Assembly: GCA_949297765.1 (NCBI GenBank) | Contig: CASFTV010000001.1 | Location: forward strand, 349,340-413,339 | Direction of reading: 5' to 3' | Origin: an uncultured bacterium | GTDB lineage: Bacteria > Verrucomicrobiota > Lentisphaeria > Victivallales > UBA1829 | DNA length: 64,000 nt | In this document: positions 7,714-17,079 of the stretch, one piece after another | How positions within the stretch are numbered: the first letter of the stretch is position 1 | How the letters are laid out: the number at the start of each line of letters is the position of its first letter | Made by a program: the position numbers and the translations under genes | Notes under the pieces: model-generated | Told to the model about the DNA's origin: nothing | The model's database searches: none | The model's input: the letters and a program-made list of their open reading frames with translations, nothing else

Positions 7714-8958
7714 ATGAAAGATTTCAAATCCATTCACTGGTTTCTGAACGAACTTCCCCGTCTTCAGAGCGAAGGAGTTCTGGAGGAAGCCGCCGCCCGG
7801 AAACTGCAGGACTATTACCGGAAAGAGCTGGAATCCACCTCCGTCCGCAGTCTTCTGTTCATGATACTGGGATTTCTCGGAGCCTTTCTGATTGCCGGAG
7901 GCGTGATTCTTCTCACCGCCCACAACTGGGATATGCTTCCGAAAACCGGCAGAATCGTTCTCACGTTCACACCGTTCGTTCTGACGGCGGGGTTCGCCTG
8001 TTTCACTCTGCTCCGCCGGAAAACACGGATCTGGACCGAATGCGCAGCCCTGCTGTTCACGGCAGGAATCATGACACTGAATGCGCTGATCTCCCAGATC
8101 TACCATATTGACGGAACCATCTTTGATTTCCTGACATTGAATCTGTTGTTTGCTCTGGCGCTGATGTATCTGCTGGACAGCCGGGTTCTCTCTCTCCTCA
8201 TCACCATCGCGCTGATCGTTTTCTCCGTTTCGAACGAAGGGGGCGGAGGACGGGAGTATCTTCCCCTGCTCTATACCGTTTTCTGGATTCCCTTTGCCGT
8301 GCATCATCTCCGGCGGAATTCCATGCTGACCCGCTATGCGGCAATCGCCGCCGCCATTGCGCTGCTCTGTTCGCGGGATGGGAATGCCGGCGTTCTGTTT
8401 CCGCTCGCCGCGGCGTTCTTCTTCTGCGGAGGACTGAATCTCCGGCGGACCGGGAAAACCGCATGGTTCCGCGATCCGTGGATTCAGACGGCGTTTGCCG
8501 GAACGACCATTTACCTTCTGATTCTGAGCAATTCAAACACGTTTCTGCGTTCGTTTCAGTGGAACGGAACGACCATGATTCTCTGCATACTGTTCGGAGC
8601 GGCGCTGATTTCCCAGATTTGCCGTTCTCCGGATGCGCTGAATCTGATGCAGGCATTTTTTGCCGCTCTTCCGTTTTTCCTGCTCCCGCTGGGACCGGAG
8701 ATCCACCGGTTTGCCGGAACAGCCTTTCTTCTCCTCTCCGGGATTCTTTTTCTGATTGACGGATTCCGCAAATCGGACCTGCTTCTGCTGAATTTCGGAC
8801 AGCTTCAGCTGTACGGGCTTCTGATCGTCCATTTTCTGGACAGCCGTTACAGCATTCTTGTCCGTTCGCTGGTTTTTCTCGGAGCCGGAGCCGTCTTTCT
8901 GGTTTTGAATTACGGGCTTGCGCACCATTTCCGGCGGAAAGGAGGGGTGCTTCGATGA
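7714..8958 (+). CDS. DUF2157 polytopic membrane protein
   Basis: This 414-residue protein has a soluble N-terminal helix pair (residues 1-45, LQSEGVLEEAAARKLQDYY). About twelve hydrophobic segments follow, beginning with FMILGFLGAFLIAGGVILL. The N-terminal 'linker helices plus AHNWDMLP' region is the DUF2157 signature, where a conserved His-Asn-Trp follows the second membrane helix. The role is unknown. DUF2157 genes are very often followed by a GDYXXLXY gene, as here. An upstream TTG start is possible, but the ATG at 7714 has AAAGG upstream. It continues the operon direction of the pilins with a 20-base gap and overlaps the next gene by ATGA. Confidence 0.8.
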   Translation: MKDFKSIHWFLNELPRLQSEGVLEEAAARKLQDYYRKELESTSVRSLLFMILGFLGAFLIAGGVILLTAHNWDMLPKTGRIVLTFTPFVLTAGFACFTLLRRKTRIWTECAALLFTAGIMTLNALISQIYHIDGTIFDFLTLNLLFALALMYLLDSRVLSLLITIALIVFSVSNEGGGGREYLPLLYTVFWIPFAVHHLRRNSMLTRYAAIAAAIALLCSRDGNAGVLFPLAAAFFFCGGLNLRRTGKTAWFRDPWIQTAFAGTTIYLLILSNSNTFLRSFQWNGTTMILCILFGAALISQICRSPDALNLMQAFFAALPFFLLPLGPEIHRFAGTAFLLLSGILFLIDGFRKSDLLLLNFGQLQLYGLLIVHFLDSRYSILVRSLVFLGAGAVFLVLNYGLAHHFRRKGGVLR

Positions 8959-9527
8959 AACGAACCATTCCGTGGCGGCTTCTGTGCTTTTTCATCATTT
9001 TTACGGCGGCACTGTGGTATCCGGTCCGGAAGATCCGGGAGTATGAGTTTCCCGCCGTTCCGCCGGAGGAGTTCCGCTTCCGGGTGACGGGAGTCGATCC
9101 GAACGATCTCTTCCGCGGACGCTATATCGTTCTGCACATTCCCGTTCCGGAACTGACGACGACCGATCTCAATGCCGCGGGCTACCGCTTCATCGTCCTG
9201 GAACGCGATCCGGAGGGGTTTGCAAAACCGACGGTTCTGCTGCGTCAGATTGATCCGGAACGATCCTGCCTGCGCATCCGTTATTCCGGTGTCCGGAGGG
9301 ACTGGAAGGGAAATCGGCCGCTGAATACCGGACGCCATATTTTTCATTTTCCGTTCACCCGGTTCTATCTCAACGAGGAAATCGCTCCGGTGGCGGAACG
9401 TCTTCTGAACAAGGCGAAACGGGCGGAGCTTGCGGTTCTGGTCTATCCGAACGGCAACTATGCGGTCCGGGAGCTGTACCTCGACGGAGTCCCCGTCCGG
9501 GAGGCCGTCCGGCGGGCGCGGAATTGA
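8955..9527 (+). CDS. GDYXXLXY-domain protein
   Basis: This 190-residue protein has an N-terminal membrane anchor (LLCFFIIFTAALWYPV). The family motif appears as DPNDLFRGRYIVLHI around residue 48, a variant of 'Asp-Pro-x-Asp-x-Phe-Arg-Gly-Asp-Tyr-x-x-Leu'. A second conserved block, HFPFTRFYLNEEIAPVAERLL, matches the 'Glu-x-x-Tyr-x-Glu-x-x-Gly' region of the family. The domain is named by its motif and has no known biochemical role; it usually accompanies DUF2157/DUF4401 membrane proteins. The ATG overlaps the DUF2157 stop, so the pair is likely co-translated and probably interacts at the membrane. Confidence 0.8.
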   Translation: MKRTIPWRLLCFFIIFTAALWYPVRKIREYEFPAVPPEEFRFRVTGVDPNDLFRGRYIVLHIPVPELTTTDLNAAGYRFIVLERDPEGFAKPTVLLRQIDPERSCLRIRYSGVRRDWKGNRPLNTGRHIFHFPFTRFYLNEEIAPVAERLLNKAKRAELAVLVYPNGNYAVRELYLDGVPVREAVRRARN

Positions 9528-9585
9528 ATCCGCCCCACCCCCGCGGAGAGGACCGCTCTTTCCCGCCGGGAAACGCCGGAGACTC

Positions 9586-9613
9586 TTGAAAAATACGCAA
9601 ATCATGCTACCTT
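9586..9613 (+). promoter_or_regulatory. putative promoter of ribF operon
   Basis: TTGAAA (9586-9591) and TACCTT (9608-9613) are separated by 16 bases ending in TGC. It lies 33 bases before the ribF ATG. Confidence 0.5.
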
Positions 9614-9645
9614 ACCTGTCTGAAAAGAACAGGAATCAATGCACA

Positions 9646-10611
9646 ATGAATCGAAACCGAATCATCCGGACGGAGAGCCTGAAATCGCTGAGCCGTTACG
9701 GGATCAATAAAGCGGCGGCAGCCATCGGCGTGTTCGACGGCGTGCACCGCGGGCATCAGAAGGTCCTGAAGACGCTTCTTGAAATTGCAGAACGATCAAA
9801 TGCAGTTCCGGTCGCGGTCACGTTCACACCGCATCCGCGTTCGGTTCTGAGGCCTGAAGCGTCCCCTCCCCTTCTGTTTCCGGAGGAGGAGAAGATCCGT
9901 CTTCTCCACAGCTGCGGAGCGCAGGCCGTGGTGACGATCCCTTTTACGAGGGAATTCGCGGCGCTTACTCCGGACGATTTTCTGGATCAATGCCTGCATT
10001 CCGGGACGGTCCGTCTGACCGGAGTCTGCGTCGGGAAATCGTGGCGCTTCGGTGCGGAGGCCGCGGGATCCGCCGTCGATCTCGAACGCCGGGCGCATCA
10101 GGATCATTTTATTTTTCAGCCGGTCGACGAGGTCCGCTACGGTTCACTTGTGGTCAGCAGCACCGAAATCCGGAAAGCGGTCGCAAACGGGAATCTTGCC
10201 GAAGCGGAGGCGATGCTCGGACGGCCCTACGCTCTGTTCGGTTCCGTTGAACACGGAATGGGACTCGCAGGGAAACTGCTCGGAGCTCCCACGGCCAATC
10301 TTCATCTGGAGGCGGGCGTGCTGCCTCCGTTCGGCGTTTACGCGGTCTACGCGGGGCCGGAGGACGGAACCGGACGCGATCCGGGCATCGTCAACATCGG
10401 CATTGCCCCCACCGTCCGGAAGGAGGAGCACCCGCAGCCGAAGGTGGAGGTTCATATTTTCCGCAAATCGCTGGATCTTTACGGGAAGCGCCTTGCCGTC
10501 GATCTGATTGCGCGCGTCCGTCCGGAGCAGCGGTTTGATTCCCTTGATGCACTCCGATCTCAAATTCAAAGCGACATAGCCGCAGCCGCCGGGCTGCTGA
10601 AAGGACACTGA
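9646..10611 (+). CDS. ribF: bifunctional riboflavin kinase / FAD synthetase
   Basis: RibF phosphorylates riboflavin to FMN and adenylylates it to FAD. The N-terminal nucleotidyltransferase part shows GVFDGVHRGH (28-37, the HxGH adenylyl-transfer motif), TFTPHPRSVL near 59 and SSTEIRKAV near 171. The C-terminal kinase part shows GKLLGAPTANL (209-219, the usual 'Gly-x-Pro-Thr-Ala-Asn' ATP/Mg site, with Ala replacing Phe), FGVYAVYAG and an end of normal family length (321 residues). The ATG at 9646 is chosen because AGGA lies 11 bases upstream; an earlier in-frame start would overlap the previous gene. The next gene follows after 3 bases, so ribF probably leads a four-gene operon. Confidence 0.95.
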   Translation: MNRNRIIRTESLKSLSRYGINKAAAAIGVFDGVHRGHQKVLKTLLEIAERSNAVPVAVTFTPHPRSVLRPEASPPLLFPEEEKIRLLHSCGAQAVVTIPFTREFAALTPDDFLDQCLHSGTVRLTGVCVGKSWRFGAEAAGSAVDLERRAHQDHFIFQPVDEVRYGSLVVSSTEIRKAVANGNLAEAEAMLGRPYALFGSVEHGMGLAGKLLGAPTANLHLEAGVLPPFGVYAVYAGPEDGTGRDPGIVNIGIAPTVRKEEHPQPKVEVHIFRKSLDLYGKRLAVDLIARVRPEQRFDSLDALRSQIQSDIAAAAGLLKGH

Positions 10612-10614
10612 TCC

Positions 10615-11514
10615 ATGGAAGAAAAAACCTATACGGTCATCGAACTTGCCGAATCCCTGGCAGTTGCCAGAACCACCGTCAACGACTGGCTCGCCCGCTA
10701 TACCCAGTACATCGACTTCAAGATGGTCGGCCGGCGCCGGGTCTACACGGAATCGGCGCTCGCGGTCCTGAAAGAGATTTCCGAACTGCGCAACCGGGGG
10801 CTTTCCGGAAATGATATTGAATCGGAACTGGCCAAGACCCATCCGGTCCGTCCGGAACCGGCCGATGCGGCGGAAACGGCAAAAACACCGGCGGAAACGA
10901 CAAAAAAATCCTCCACTCAGCCTCCGGCGGAGGAGTTCGCCCTGATTGCAAAACAGCAGTCCGACGAGCTCGGCAGAATCATCGCGGAAAGTTTCCGGGA
11001 TATGGCGGAACGCATGCACACGCTCGAACACAAGGCGAACCGTGCGGAGCGGAAGGTGTCGTTCGGCTACGCTCTTCTGTTTCTCCTGCTGGCGGTCCTT
11101 GTGGTGCTTTCGGCGTTCTTATTTCTCCGCCAGAGCCGTGCGGAGAAGCAGAACCGGTCTGCGGATGATCTTCAGAGGACCGCGATTCAGGCGGTGGATG
11201 ACAAGGCGGTCCGTCTTTCCGGATCGGCGGATGAACTCAAACGCGGAATCCGTGAACTCAAGCAGGGGCTTTCCGTTCAGCAGAAAGAGTTCGATCGCGC
11301 GCTTTCCGAAATGAAATCCGCACGGGAAAAGGAGATTGCGGAACTCAAGGAACGCTTTGCCGCGGAGCAGAAAGCCCGCCTGGAGCAGATGGAGAAACTC
11401 GCCGGAGAAAAAGACCGCGAAATCTCCGATCTGAAGGAAAAAGAAGCCGCCTCTCTCCGGAAAATCCGGGAACTGGAACAGAAACTTGAAGAACAGAAAA
11501 AACAACTCAAATAA
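10615..11514 (+). CDS. MerR-like HTH protein with central membrane helix and coiled-coil tail
   Basis: This 299-residue protein has four parts. Residues 5-75 are a MerR/excisionase-like winged helix (YTVIELAESLAVARTTVNDW, with a DFKMVGRRRVY wing). Residues 76-105 are a Pro/Ala/Thr linker. Residues about 150-171 are one transmembrane helix (GYALLFLLLAVLVVLSAFLF). Residues 185-299 are charged heptads (Glu/Lys/Arg/Leu) predicted to form a long coiled coil ending LEEQKKQLK. A short coiled coil also precedes the membrane helix. I do not recognise a named family; the architecture recalls MerR-type proteins that tether DNA to the membrane or pole. It sits 3 bases after ribF and 16 before the QueD gene. 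Confidence 0.6.
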   Translation: MEEKTYTVIELAESLAVARTTVNDWLARYTQYIDFKMVGRRRVYTESALAVLKEISELRNRGLSGNDIESELAKTHPVRPEPADAAETAKTPAETTKKSSTQPPAEEFALIAKQQSDELGRIIAESFRDMAERMHTLEHKANRAERKVSFGYALLFLLLAVLVVLSAFLFLRQSRAEKQNRSADDLQRTAIQAVDDKAVRLSGSADELKRGIRELKQGLSVQQKEFDRALSEMKSAREKEIAELKERFAAEQKARLEQMEKLAGEKDREISDLKEKEAASLRKIRELEQKLEEQKKQLK

Positions 11515-11530
11515 AGAAAGCGAGAAAAGA

Positions 11531-11902
11531 ATGTTTGAACTGGATGTCACGCGGGAATTCTCCTCTGCGCACTCACTGAAGGGATATTGCGGGAACTGCT
11601 CCGAAAAGCACGGACACAACTGGAGCGTACAGGTTTTCATCCGCTCCCGCCGTCTGGACGAAATCGGAATTGCCGTGGATTTCAAGGCGCTGAAACGTGA
11701 ACTCGACGCCATTCTCCTGGAGCTCGATCACAAGGATCTCAATCAGATTCCTCCGTTCGACACGCTCAATCCGACCAGCGAAAACATCGCCATGCACATT
11801 TACAAGGTCCTGAGTTCGAAACTGGATGACGGCAACGTGAAAGTATACCGGGTGCGCGTCGGCGAAAACCACACCTCCGGAGCCAGCTATTTCGAGGAGT
11901 GA
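11531..11902 (+). CDS. queD: 6-pyruvoyl-tetrahydropterin synthase / QueD family (6-carboxytetrahydropterin synthase)
   Basis: QueD converts dihydroneopterin triphosphate to 6-carboxy-tetrahydropterin, the second step to queuosine. The 123-residue protein shows the zinc histidines His14 (FSSAHSL) and His27/His29 (KHGHNW), the catalytic Cys23 (GNCSEKHGH), LDHKDLN at 65-71, NPTSENIA at 80-87 and Glu112 in RVGENHTSGASY. This spacing is typical of the small bacterial QueD group. No queC or queE is adjacent, so the queuosine assignment rests on family resemblance. A GAGAAAAGA stretch serves as a weak ribosome-binding site. The next gene starts 3 bases after the stop. Confidence 0.85.
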   Translation: MFELDVTREFSSAHSLKGYCGNCSEKHGHNWSVQVFIRSRRLDEIGIAVDFKALKRELDAILLELDHKDLNQIPPFDTLNPTSENIAMHIYKVLSSKLDDGNVKVYRVRVGENHTSGASYFEE

Positions 11903-11905
11903 CTC

Positions 11906-12484
11906 ATGGCGGATCTTGAAAAAGCGCTGAAAACCCTGAGCCGCCCGGGAACCGTTCTGCTGGTCCCGACGGAGACCGTCTACGGTCTTGTCTGCGACTG
12001 GTCGGACCCGTCCGCCCGCGACAGGATCTACACGATGAAACACCGTTCGGAAAACAAACCTCTCGCAGCATTTCTTCCATCGGCAGCCTGTGCGGAAACA
12101 CTCTGCGGCCGTCCGCTTCCGGACGCTGCGCGCCGTCTTGCGGAAGCGCTGATGCCGGGACCCGTCACGTTGATCGTTCCCGATCGGAACAACTCCACTT
12201 TCGGATTCCGCATTCCGGATCATCCCCTGATTCTGGCGCTGCTGGCCGCATACGGGAAACCGCTGGCATCGACCAGCGCAAACCGCTCCGGAGAACCGGC
12301 CGCCCTGAATGTGCCCGACGCCTGCGCAAATCTTGCCGAACAGCCGGACTGCATTCTTGACGAAGGCCCCCTCCCCGGCAATTCCAGAGCTTCGACCGTG
12401 ATTCTCGTCGCGGCGGACAATTCCTGGAAAATTCTGCGGGAAGGCCCGGTTTCCGAAGAGGAGATCCGCCGGATTCTTTCCTGA
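11906..12484 (+). CDS. tsaC: YrdC/Sua5-family threonylcarbamoyl-AMP synthase
   Basis: This family makes threonylcarbamoyl-AMP from threonine, bicarbonate and ATP for t6A37 in ANN-decoding tRNAs. Motifs present are LVPTETVYGLVCD (near residue 16), YTMKHRSENKPLAAFLPS, LMPGPVTLIVPD, PLASTSANRSGEPA and DEGPLPGNSRASTV, closing with LREGPVSEEEI. At 192 residues it is the short TsaC/YrdC type without the extra Sua5 domain. A TsaA-type t6A methyltransferase (TrmO) is coded elsewhere in the window at 22098-22877. It ends the ribF operon. Downstream, 63 bases separate it from the convergent metH. Confidence 0.88.
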   Translation: MADLEKALKTLSRPGTVLLVPTETVYGLVCDWSDPSARDRIYTMKHRSENKPLAAFLPSAACAETLCGRPLPDAARRLAEALMPGPVTLIVPDRNNSTFGFRIPDHPLILALLAAYGKPLASTSANRSGEPAALNVPDACANLAEQPDCILDEGPLPGNSRASTVILVAADNSWKILREGPVSEEEIRRILS

Positions 12485-12547
12485 ACGTCTCCGCCGGAAT
12501 TTTTCAACCGTTTTCCGTTTTTCTGAAGGAGTGCGGCGGACGGCGAG

Positions 12548-15500
12548 TCATCCGCCGATCAGTTTGCGCATGGTTTCCGGATCAAATCCGCGGCGGGCCG
12601 CATAGGCTTTCAGCTGGTCGTCCCCCACCTTCCCGACGGTGAAATACCGCGCTTCCGGATTCGCCAGGACCAGGGCGCAGACCGATGCCTGCGGGACCAT
12701 CATAAAAGAATCGGTCAACCGCGTTCCGGTCGCGTTTTCCGCATCCAGACAGCGGAAAATCTCCCGTTTCAGCGAATGGTCCGGAAGAGTCGGATATCCC
12801 GGCGCGGGCCGGATTCCGGAAAGACCTTCGCGTTCCAGAGTTTCTTTTGTTTCGAATCCCCAGAGATCCCGGGCCATCCGGGAATGAAGCTCCTCCGCGG
12901 CGGCCTCGGCAAGACGTGTCGCGGCGGTTTTCAGCAGAAGGGCGGAATAATCATCCCCTTTTGCGTGCAGCGTCTCCGCGGCTTCCTCCGCGCCGAATAC
13001 CGACAGGACAAACATTCCGATCCAGTCCCCCTCCTCCGCAACATAATCCGCAAGAGCGAGCTTTTCCGATTCCGCGTTCTGCTGGCGCAGGGACGGGAAA
13101 TCCGCGCCGCCTGCGGAAATGGATTCCCGATCCGCCGAAGCGGGAAAAACTCCGCAGACGCACTCCGCCTGGAGCGGATGCTCCTTCAGAAGTTTTCTGG
13201 CTTCCGCGATCAGTTCTTTTGCTCCGCCGCTCCGGATCGGGGTGTTCCAGGCTCGGGCAAATCCATCCCAGTCGATCCGGCTTTCAAGCTCATCCGAAAG
13301 AAGGGTCATGCGGTGAATGCCCGGATATTTCGGAGCAGGAGCCGGTGTTCCACGCTTCACGGCGGCCGCGCATGCTTCGGCAATCGGCAGAAGATGCTCG
13401 CGCTCCTCTTTGTGCTGAACGGAATTTCTCAGTGCGGCATACTCCTCCCGGAGGGATGCTTCAAAGGCGTCGCGTTTTTCCGGATTCATCAGAGCCGCCA
13501 CGACCGGTACGGTGGCCGATGCGTCGCGGGTATGTACCACCGGACCGGAATAGGCCGGCTGAATCTTGATCGCCGTATGGGTCCGGGAGGTCGCCGCGCC
13601 ACCGATCAGGACAGGAATCCGGATGCCGCGCCGCTCCAGTTCCTCCACGACATGAACCATCTCCTGCAGCGACGGCGTAATCAGGCCGCTGAGGCCGAGA
13701 AGATCCGCCCTGTTCTCCACGACCGCGTCAACGATCGTCTTTGCCGGAACCATCACACCGAGATCAATCACGGTGCAGTTGTTGCACTGAAGCACCACGG
13801 AGACAATGTTTTTTCCGATGTCATGCACATCCCCCTTGACCGTTGCAATGACCACTTTGCAGGAGGAATCTTTTCCGCCGCTCCGGCGGTAGGCTTCGAT
13901 CGCCGGCATCAGCTCCGCGACCGAGCGCTTCATCACGCGCGCGCTTTTCACCACCTGCGGCAGGAACATGCGTCCGGAAGAAAAGAGTTCGCCGACGCGT
14001 CCCATGCCGTCCATCAGCGGACCTTCGACAACATCCATCGGAGTCGGATAGCTTCTCAGAGCCTCCGCCATATCCTCCGTCACATAGGAATCATCGCCCT
14101 TGACGAGGGAGCGGATAATGCGTTCAGGAAGCGGCTCCGAGCGCCAGAGGTCAACCGTTTCCGTCTTTCTGTTTTCGCTCCGGATCCCGGATGCGATCTC
14201 CAGCAGTTTCTCCGCCGCGGAAGGATCGGTGTTCAGCACCACCGCTTCCGCCGCCGCCCGCAGCGCGGGATCCAGATCCTCATAGACGCCGAGCTGTGCC
14301 GCGTTGACAATTCCCATCGTCATTCCGGCTTCGATCGCATGCTTGAGGAAAACCGTATGAATCGCCTCCCGGACCGTATCGTTGCCACGGAAGGAGAAGG
14401 AGACGTTGCTGACCCCTCCGCTGATTCCGCAGAGCGGCATGTTCCTGTGAAGATAGCGGACCGCTTCAATGAAGTCGAGCGCATAGGAATCGTGTTCCTT
14501 CATTCCGGTGGCAATGGCGAAGATATTGGGATCGAACACGATATCCTCGGGAGGGATTCCCGCTTTCTGTGTAAGAAGTTCATAGGAGCGGCGGCAGACC
14601 CGGATGCGGCGTTCCGGCGTATCCGCCTGTCCCTGTTCATCGAACGCCATCACAAGGACGGCGGCGCCCAGTGCGCGGATCTCGCGGGCCTTCTCCAGGA
14701 ATGCCTCCTCCCCCTCCTTCAGGCTGATGGAATTGACAATGCTTTTGCCCTGAATGCAGCGGAGAGCAGTTTTCACGACTTCCCAGTTGGAGGAATCGAC
14801 CATGATCGGAACGCGGGCGATCTCGGGCTCGGAAGCCAGATACAGCAGAAAATGCTTCATGGATTCGACGGAATCAATCATCGCATCGTCCATATTCACG
14901 TCGATGATGGAGGCTCCGTTTTCAATCTGATGCAGAGCGACCTCCATGGCGGCATGAAAGTCGTTCGCCCGGATCAGATTCAGGAATTTGCGCGATCCCG
15001 CCACATTGGTCCGCTCGCCGACATTGATGAAATTTCTGTCCGGAGATGCGACAAACGGATCCAGTCCGGAAAGCCGCAGGAAAGGCCGGACCTCCGCCGG
15101 CGTGCGCGGAGCGATCCCCTCCACCGCCCGGGCGATCGCGGCAATGTGCGCCGGCGTGGTGCCGCAGCATCCGCCGACAATATTGAGCAGTCCCTCTTCC
15201 GCAAACGAGCGGATCACCTTTGCCATCTGCTCCGGAGTCTGTTCGTAGGCGCCGAAGCTGTTCGGGAGCCCCGCGTTCGGATGGGCGCTCACCAGACAGG
15301 GCGCCTTTGCCGCGAGTTCCGCCAGATGCGGATGCATCTCCTCCGCACCGAGCGCGCAGTTGAACCCGACACTCAGAAGTTCTTCGGCGTGGAGAACGGA
15401 AATCAGGAACGCTTCCGCGGATTGTCCCGCGAGCATGCGTCCGCTGGCGTCGCTGAGCGTTGCCGAGAGCATCAGCGGAATCCGCACGTTTCTGGTCCGC

Positions 15501-16099
15501 ATGGCGTTCCGGATCGCATAGATGGCGGCCTTGGCATTGAGAGTGTCGAAAATGGTTTCCACCAGCAGAAGATCAACCCCTCCGTCGATCAGGGCTTCCG
15601 CCTGCACCTGATAGGTTTCCACGAGCTCATCGAAGGAGATATTGCGTGCGGCGGGATCCTCCACCGAAGGGGAGATGGAACAGGTCCGTCCGGTCGGCCC
15701 CATGCTTCCCGCGACAAACCGGGGACGGTCCGGAGTCCGGCGCGTCATCTCGTCCGCCGCCTCCCGCGCGACTTTCGCTCCGGCAAGAGCCAGATCGTAA
15801 ACACGGTCTTCCAGACCGTAATCCGCCTGCGAGACGGCATTGGAATTGAAGGTGTTGGTCTCAATAATATCGGCTCCGGCCTCCAGATACGCCATGTGAA
15901 CGCGTTTAACCGCATCGGGACGCGTGATGCAGAGAACATCGTTGTCCCCCGCCAGCGGACGGGGATGATTCGCGAAGATTCCGGTGTTGAAATCGGACTC
16001 CTTCAATCCTCCCGCCTGAAGCATTGTTCCCATTGCCCCGTCGAGGACCAGAATCCGTTTTTGAAGCTGCTGTTTCAAAAACTCGATTTTTTTTGACAT
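12548..16099 (-). CDS. metH: cobalamin-dependent methionine synthase
   Basis: MetH transfers the methyl group of methyl-tetrahydrofolate through cobalamin to homocysteine. All four modules are visible in about 1183 residues. They are the homocysteine domain ([10 protein letters not shown] at the start, zinc cysteines in [11 protein letters not shown] and [12 protein letters not shown]), the pterin domain ([26 protein letters not shown]), the B12 cap and Rossmann module ([10 protein letters not shown] with the axial His, then [13 protein letters not shown]), and the reactivation domain ([11 protein letters not shown]). The ATG at 16099 is preferred over an upstream GTG at 16108, because AAGGTGA lies just upstream of the ATG. 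Only about 35 bases separate promoter and start, so there is no room for a B12 or SAM riboswitch. Confidence 0.96.
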   Translation of the reverse strand: MSKKIEFLKQQLQKRILVLDGAMGTMLQAGGLKESDFNTGIFANHPRPLAGDNDVLCITRPDAVKRVHMAYLEAGADIIETNTFNSNAVSQADYGLEDRVYDLALAGAKVAREAADEMTRRTPDRPRFVAGSMGPTGRTCSISPSVEDPAARNISFDELVETYQVQAEALIDGGVDLLLVETIFDTLNAKAAIYAIRNAMRTRNVRIPLMLSATLSDASGRMLAGQSAEAFLISVLHAEELLSVGFNCALGAEEMHPHLAELAAKAPCLVSAHPNAGLPNSFGAYEQTPEQMAKVIRSFAEEGLLNIVGGCCGTTPAHIAAIARAVEGIAPRTPAEVRPFLRLSGLDPFVASPDRNFINVGERTNVAGSRKFLNLIRANDFHAAMEVALHQIENGASIIDVNMDDAMIDSVESMKHFLLYLASEPEIARVPIMVDSSNWEVVKTALRCIQGKSIVNSISLKEGEEAFLEKAREIRALGAAVLVMAFDEQGQADTPERRIRVCRRSYELLTQKAGIPPEDIVFDPNIFAIATGMKEHDSYALDFIEAVRYLHRNMPLCGISGGVSNVSFSFRGNDTVREAIHTVFLKHAIEAGMTMGIVNAAQLGVYEDLDPALRAAAEAVVLNTDPSAAEKLLEIASGIRSENRKTETVDLWRSEPLPERIIRSLVKGDDSYVTEDMAEALRSYPTPMDVVEGPLMDGMGRVGELFSSGRMFLPQVVKSARVMKRSVAELMPAIEAYRRSGGKDSSCKVVIATVKGDVHDIGKNIVSVVLQCNNCTVIDLGVMVPAKTIVDAVVENRADLLGLSGLITPSLQEMVHVVEELERRGIRIPVLIGGAATSRTHTAIKIQPAYSGPVVHTRDASATVPVVAALMNPEKRDAFEASLREEYAALRNSVQHKEEREHLLPIAEACAAAVKRGTPAPAPKYPGIHRMTLLSDELESRIDWDGFARAWNTPIRSGGAKELIAEARKLLKEHPLQAECVCGVFPASADRESISAGGADFPSLRQQNAESEKLALADYVAEEGDWIGMFVLSVFGAEEAAETLHAKGDDYSALLLKTAATRLAEAAAEELHSRMARDLWGFETKETLEREGLSGIRPAPGYPTLPDHSLKREIFRCLDAENATGTRLTDSFMMVPQASVCALVLANPEARYFTVGKVGDDQLKAYAARRGFDPETMRKLIGG

Positions 16100-16137
16100 A
16101 TCCTTCACCTTTTTATTTTAAAATTCGCGAAAGTGCT

Positions 16138-16166
16138 ACTATATTCCCGGGACGGCAATTTTTCAA
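16138..16166 (-). promoter_or_regulatory. promoter of metH
   Basis: On the minus strand TTGAAA (16166-16161) and TATAGT (16143-16138) are separated by 17 bases. The -10 overlaps, on the other strand, a TATATT (16140-16145) that could serve the divergent mutarotase gene with a poor -35 (TTTAAA, 16117-16122). The two transcription units may therefore compete. Confidence 0.6.
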
Positions 16167-16186
16167 CCGGAGAAAGGAGTTTTTTT

Positions 16187-17002
16187 ATGGCGGATCTGGT
16201 CTCGGACATCTGGAACGGACTTCGGGTTCTCAAAGTTCAAAACGAGGCGGCGGAGGCGCTGATCGCCCTCCACGGAGCGCATGTGCTTTCCTACAAACCC
16301 GCAGGCGAGCGTGAACTGCTCTGGCTTTCGCAGGAGAGCTGGCACGAGGCGGGCAAACCGATCCGCGGAGGAATCCCGATCTGCTGGCCGTGGTTCGGTC
16401 CGGCACAGGAACCGCCCCACGGGGTCGCGCGCCTGAACGAGTGGACGCTCCGGGAAACCGCATCCGAACCCGGGAAAACCGTGCTCGGCTTTGAAGCATT
16501 TTCGTTTGAAAACCGCATTGCGGAGCTGACCATCACGGTTGCCGACACGCTCTCAATGGAGCTGACCACCACCAATCTCGGCGCGGAGGACTTCCGGCTC
16601 ACGGAGGCGTTCCATTCCTATTTCGCAATTTCCGACATTGCGAACATCCGGATCACCGGGCTCGACAAGGCCGAATATCTGGACACCCTCACCGGGCTGC
16701 GCCATATTCAGGACGAAGACATCCGCTTCAACGCGGAAACCGACCGCATCTACGACAGCTCCGCGGCCGAATGCCTTGTTGATGATCCCGCATACACCCG
16801 GAAAATCCGGATTGCGAAGGAAGGTTCCCTTTCGACCGTCGTCTGGAATCCCTGGATCGCCAAATCCCGCCGCATGCCCGATTTCGGCGATGAGGAGTAT
16901 CACGGCATGGTTTGTGTCGAAACCGCCAACGCCGGCAACGATTTCCGCATCCTCAAGCAGGGGGAGAAACACACGCTCAAGGTCTCCATCGGACTGAAAT
17001 AA
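16187..17002 (+). CDS. D-hexose-6-phosphate mutarotase (aldose-1-epimerase family, YeaD-like)
   Basis: This 271-residue cytoplasmic protein belongs to the galactose-mutarotase superfamily, in which YeaD-type members equilibrate alpha and beta anomers of hexose 6-phosphates. The YeaD-like pattern RGGIPICWPWFGP lies near residue 64, followed by HGVARLNEWTL, FHSYFAISDI with the catalytic His, and VWNPWIAKSRRMPDF with CVETANAG near the end. AAAGGAG lies 7 bases upstream of the ATG at 16187, which decides the start. It is a single-gene unit closed by a strong terminator at 17050-17079. Confidence 0.85.
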   Translation: MADLVSDIWNGLRVLKVQNEAAEALIALHGAHVLSYKPAGERELLWLSQESWHEAGKPIRGGIPICWPWFGPAQEPPHGVARLNEWTLRETASEPGKTVLGFEAFSFENRIAELTITVADTLSMELTTTNLGAEDFRLTEAFHSYFAISDIANIRITGLDKAEYLDTLTGLRHIQDEDIRFNAETDRIYDSSAAECLVDDPAYTRKIRIAKEGSLSTVVWNPWIAKSRRMPDFGDEEYHGMVCVETANAGNDFRILKQGEKHTLKVSIGLK

Positions 17003-17049
17003 GATCGGTCCGCAGAGTGCGCTTCTGTTTCAGAGGTCCGCAGCAAAGG

Positions 17050-17079
17050 AAAGAGACGCAGGTTCAGCGTCTCTTTTTT
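17050..17079. terminator. bidirectional rho-independent terminator
   Basis: A 10-base stem (17050-17059 with 17067-17076) has a 7-base loop and a T run to 17079 on the + strand. On the minus strand the same stem is followed by TTTCC. It ends the mutarotase gene. The last codons and stop of the convergent acidic-protein gene lie inside it. Confidence 0.75.

Noticed and set aside
12776..16096. 1106-codon rightward open frame opposite metH
   Set aside because: It is the complement of a clear, full-length metH; its protein is Arg/His-rich without motifs. GC-rich codon use in this genome makes long antisense frames common.
16100..16186. Possible cobalamin or SAM riboswitch before metH
   Set aside because: Only about 35 bases lie between the promoter and the start codon, too short for either aptamer.
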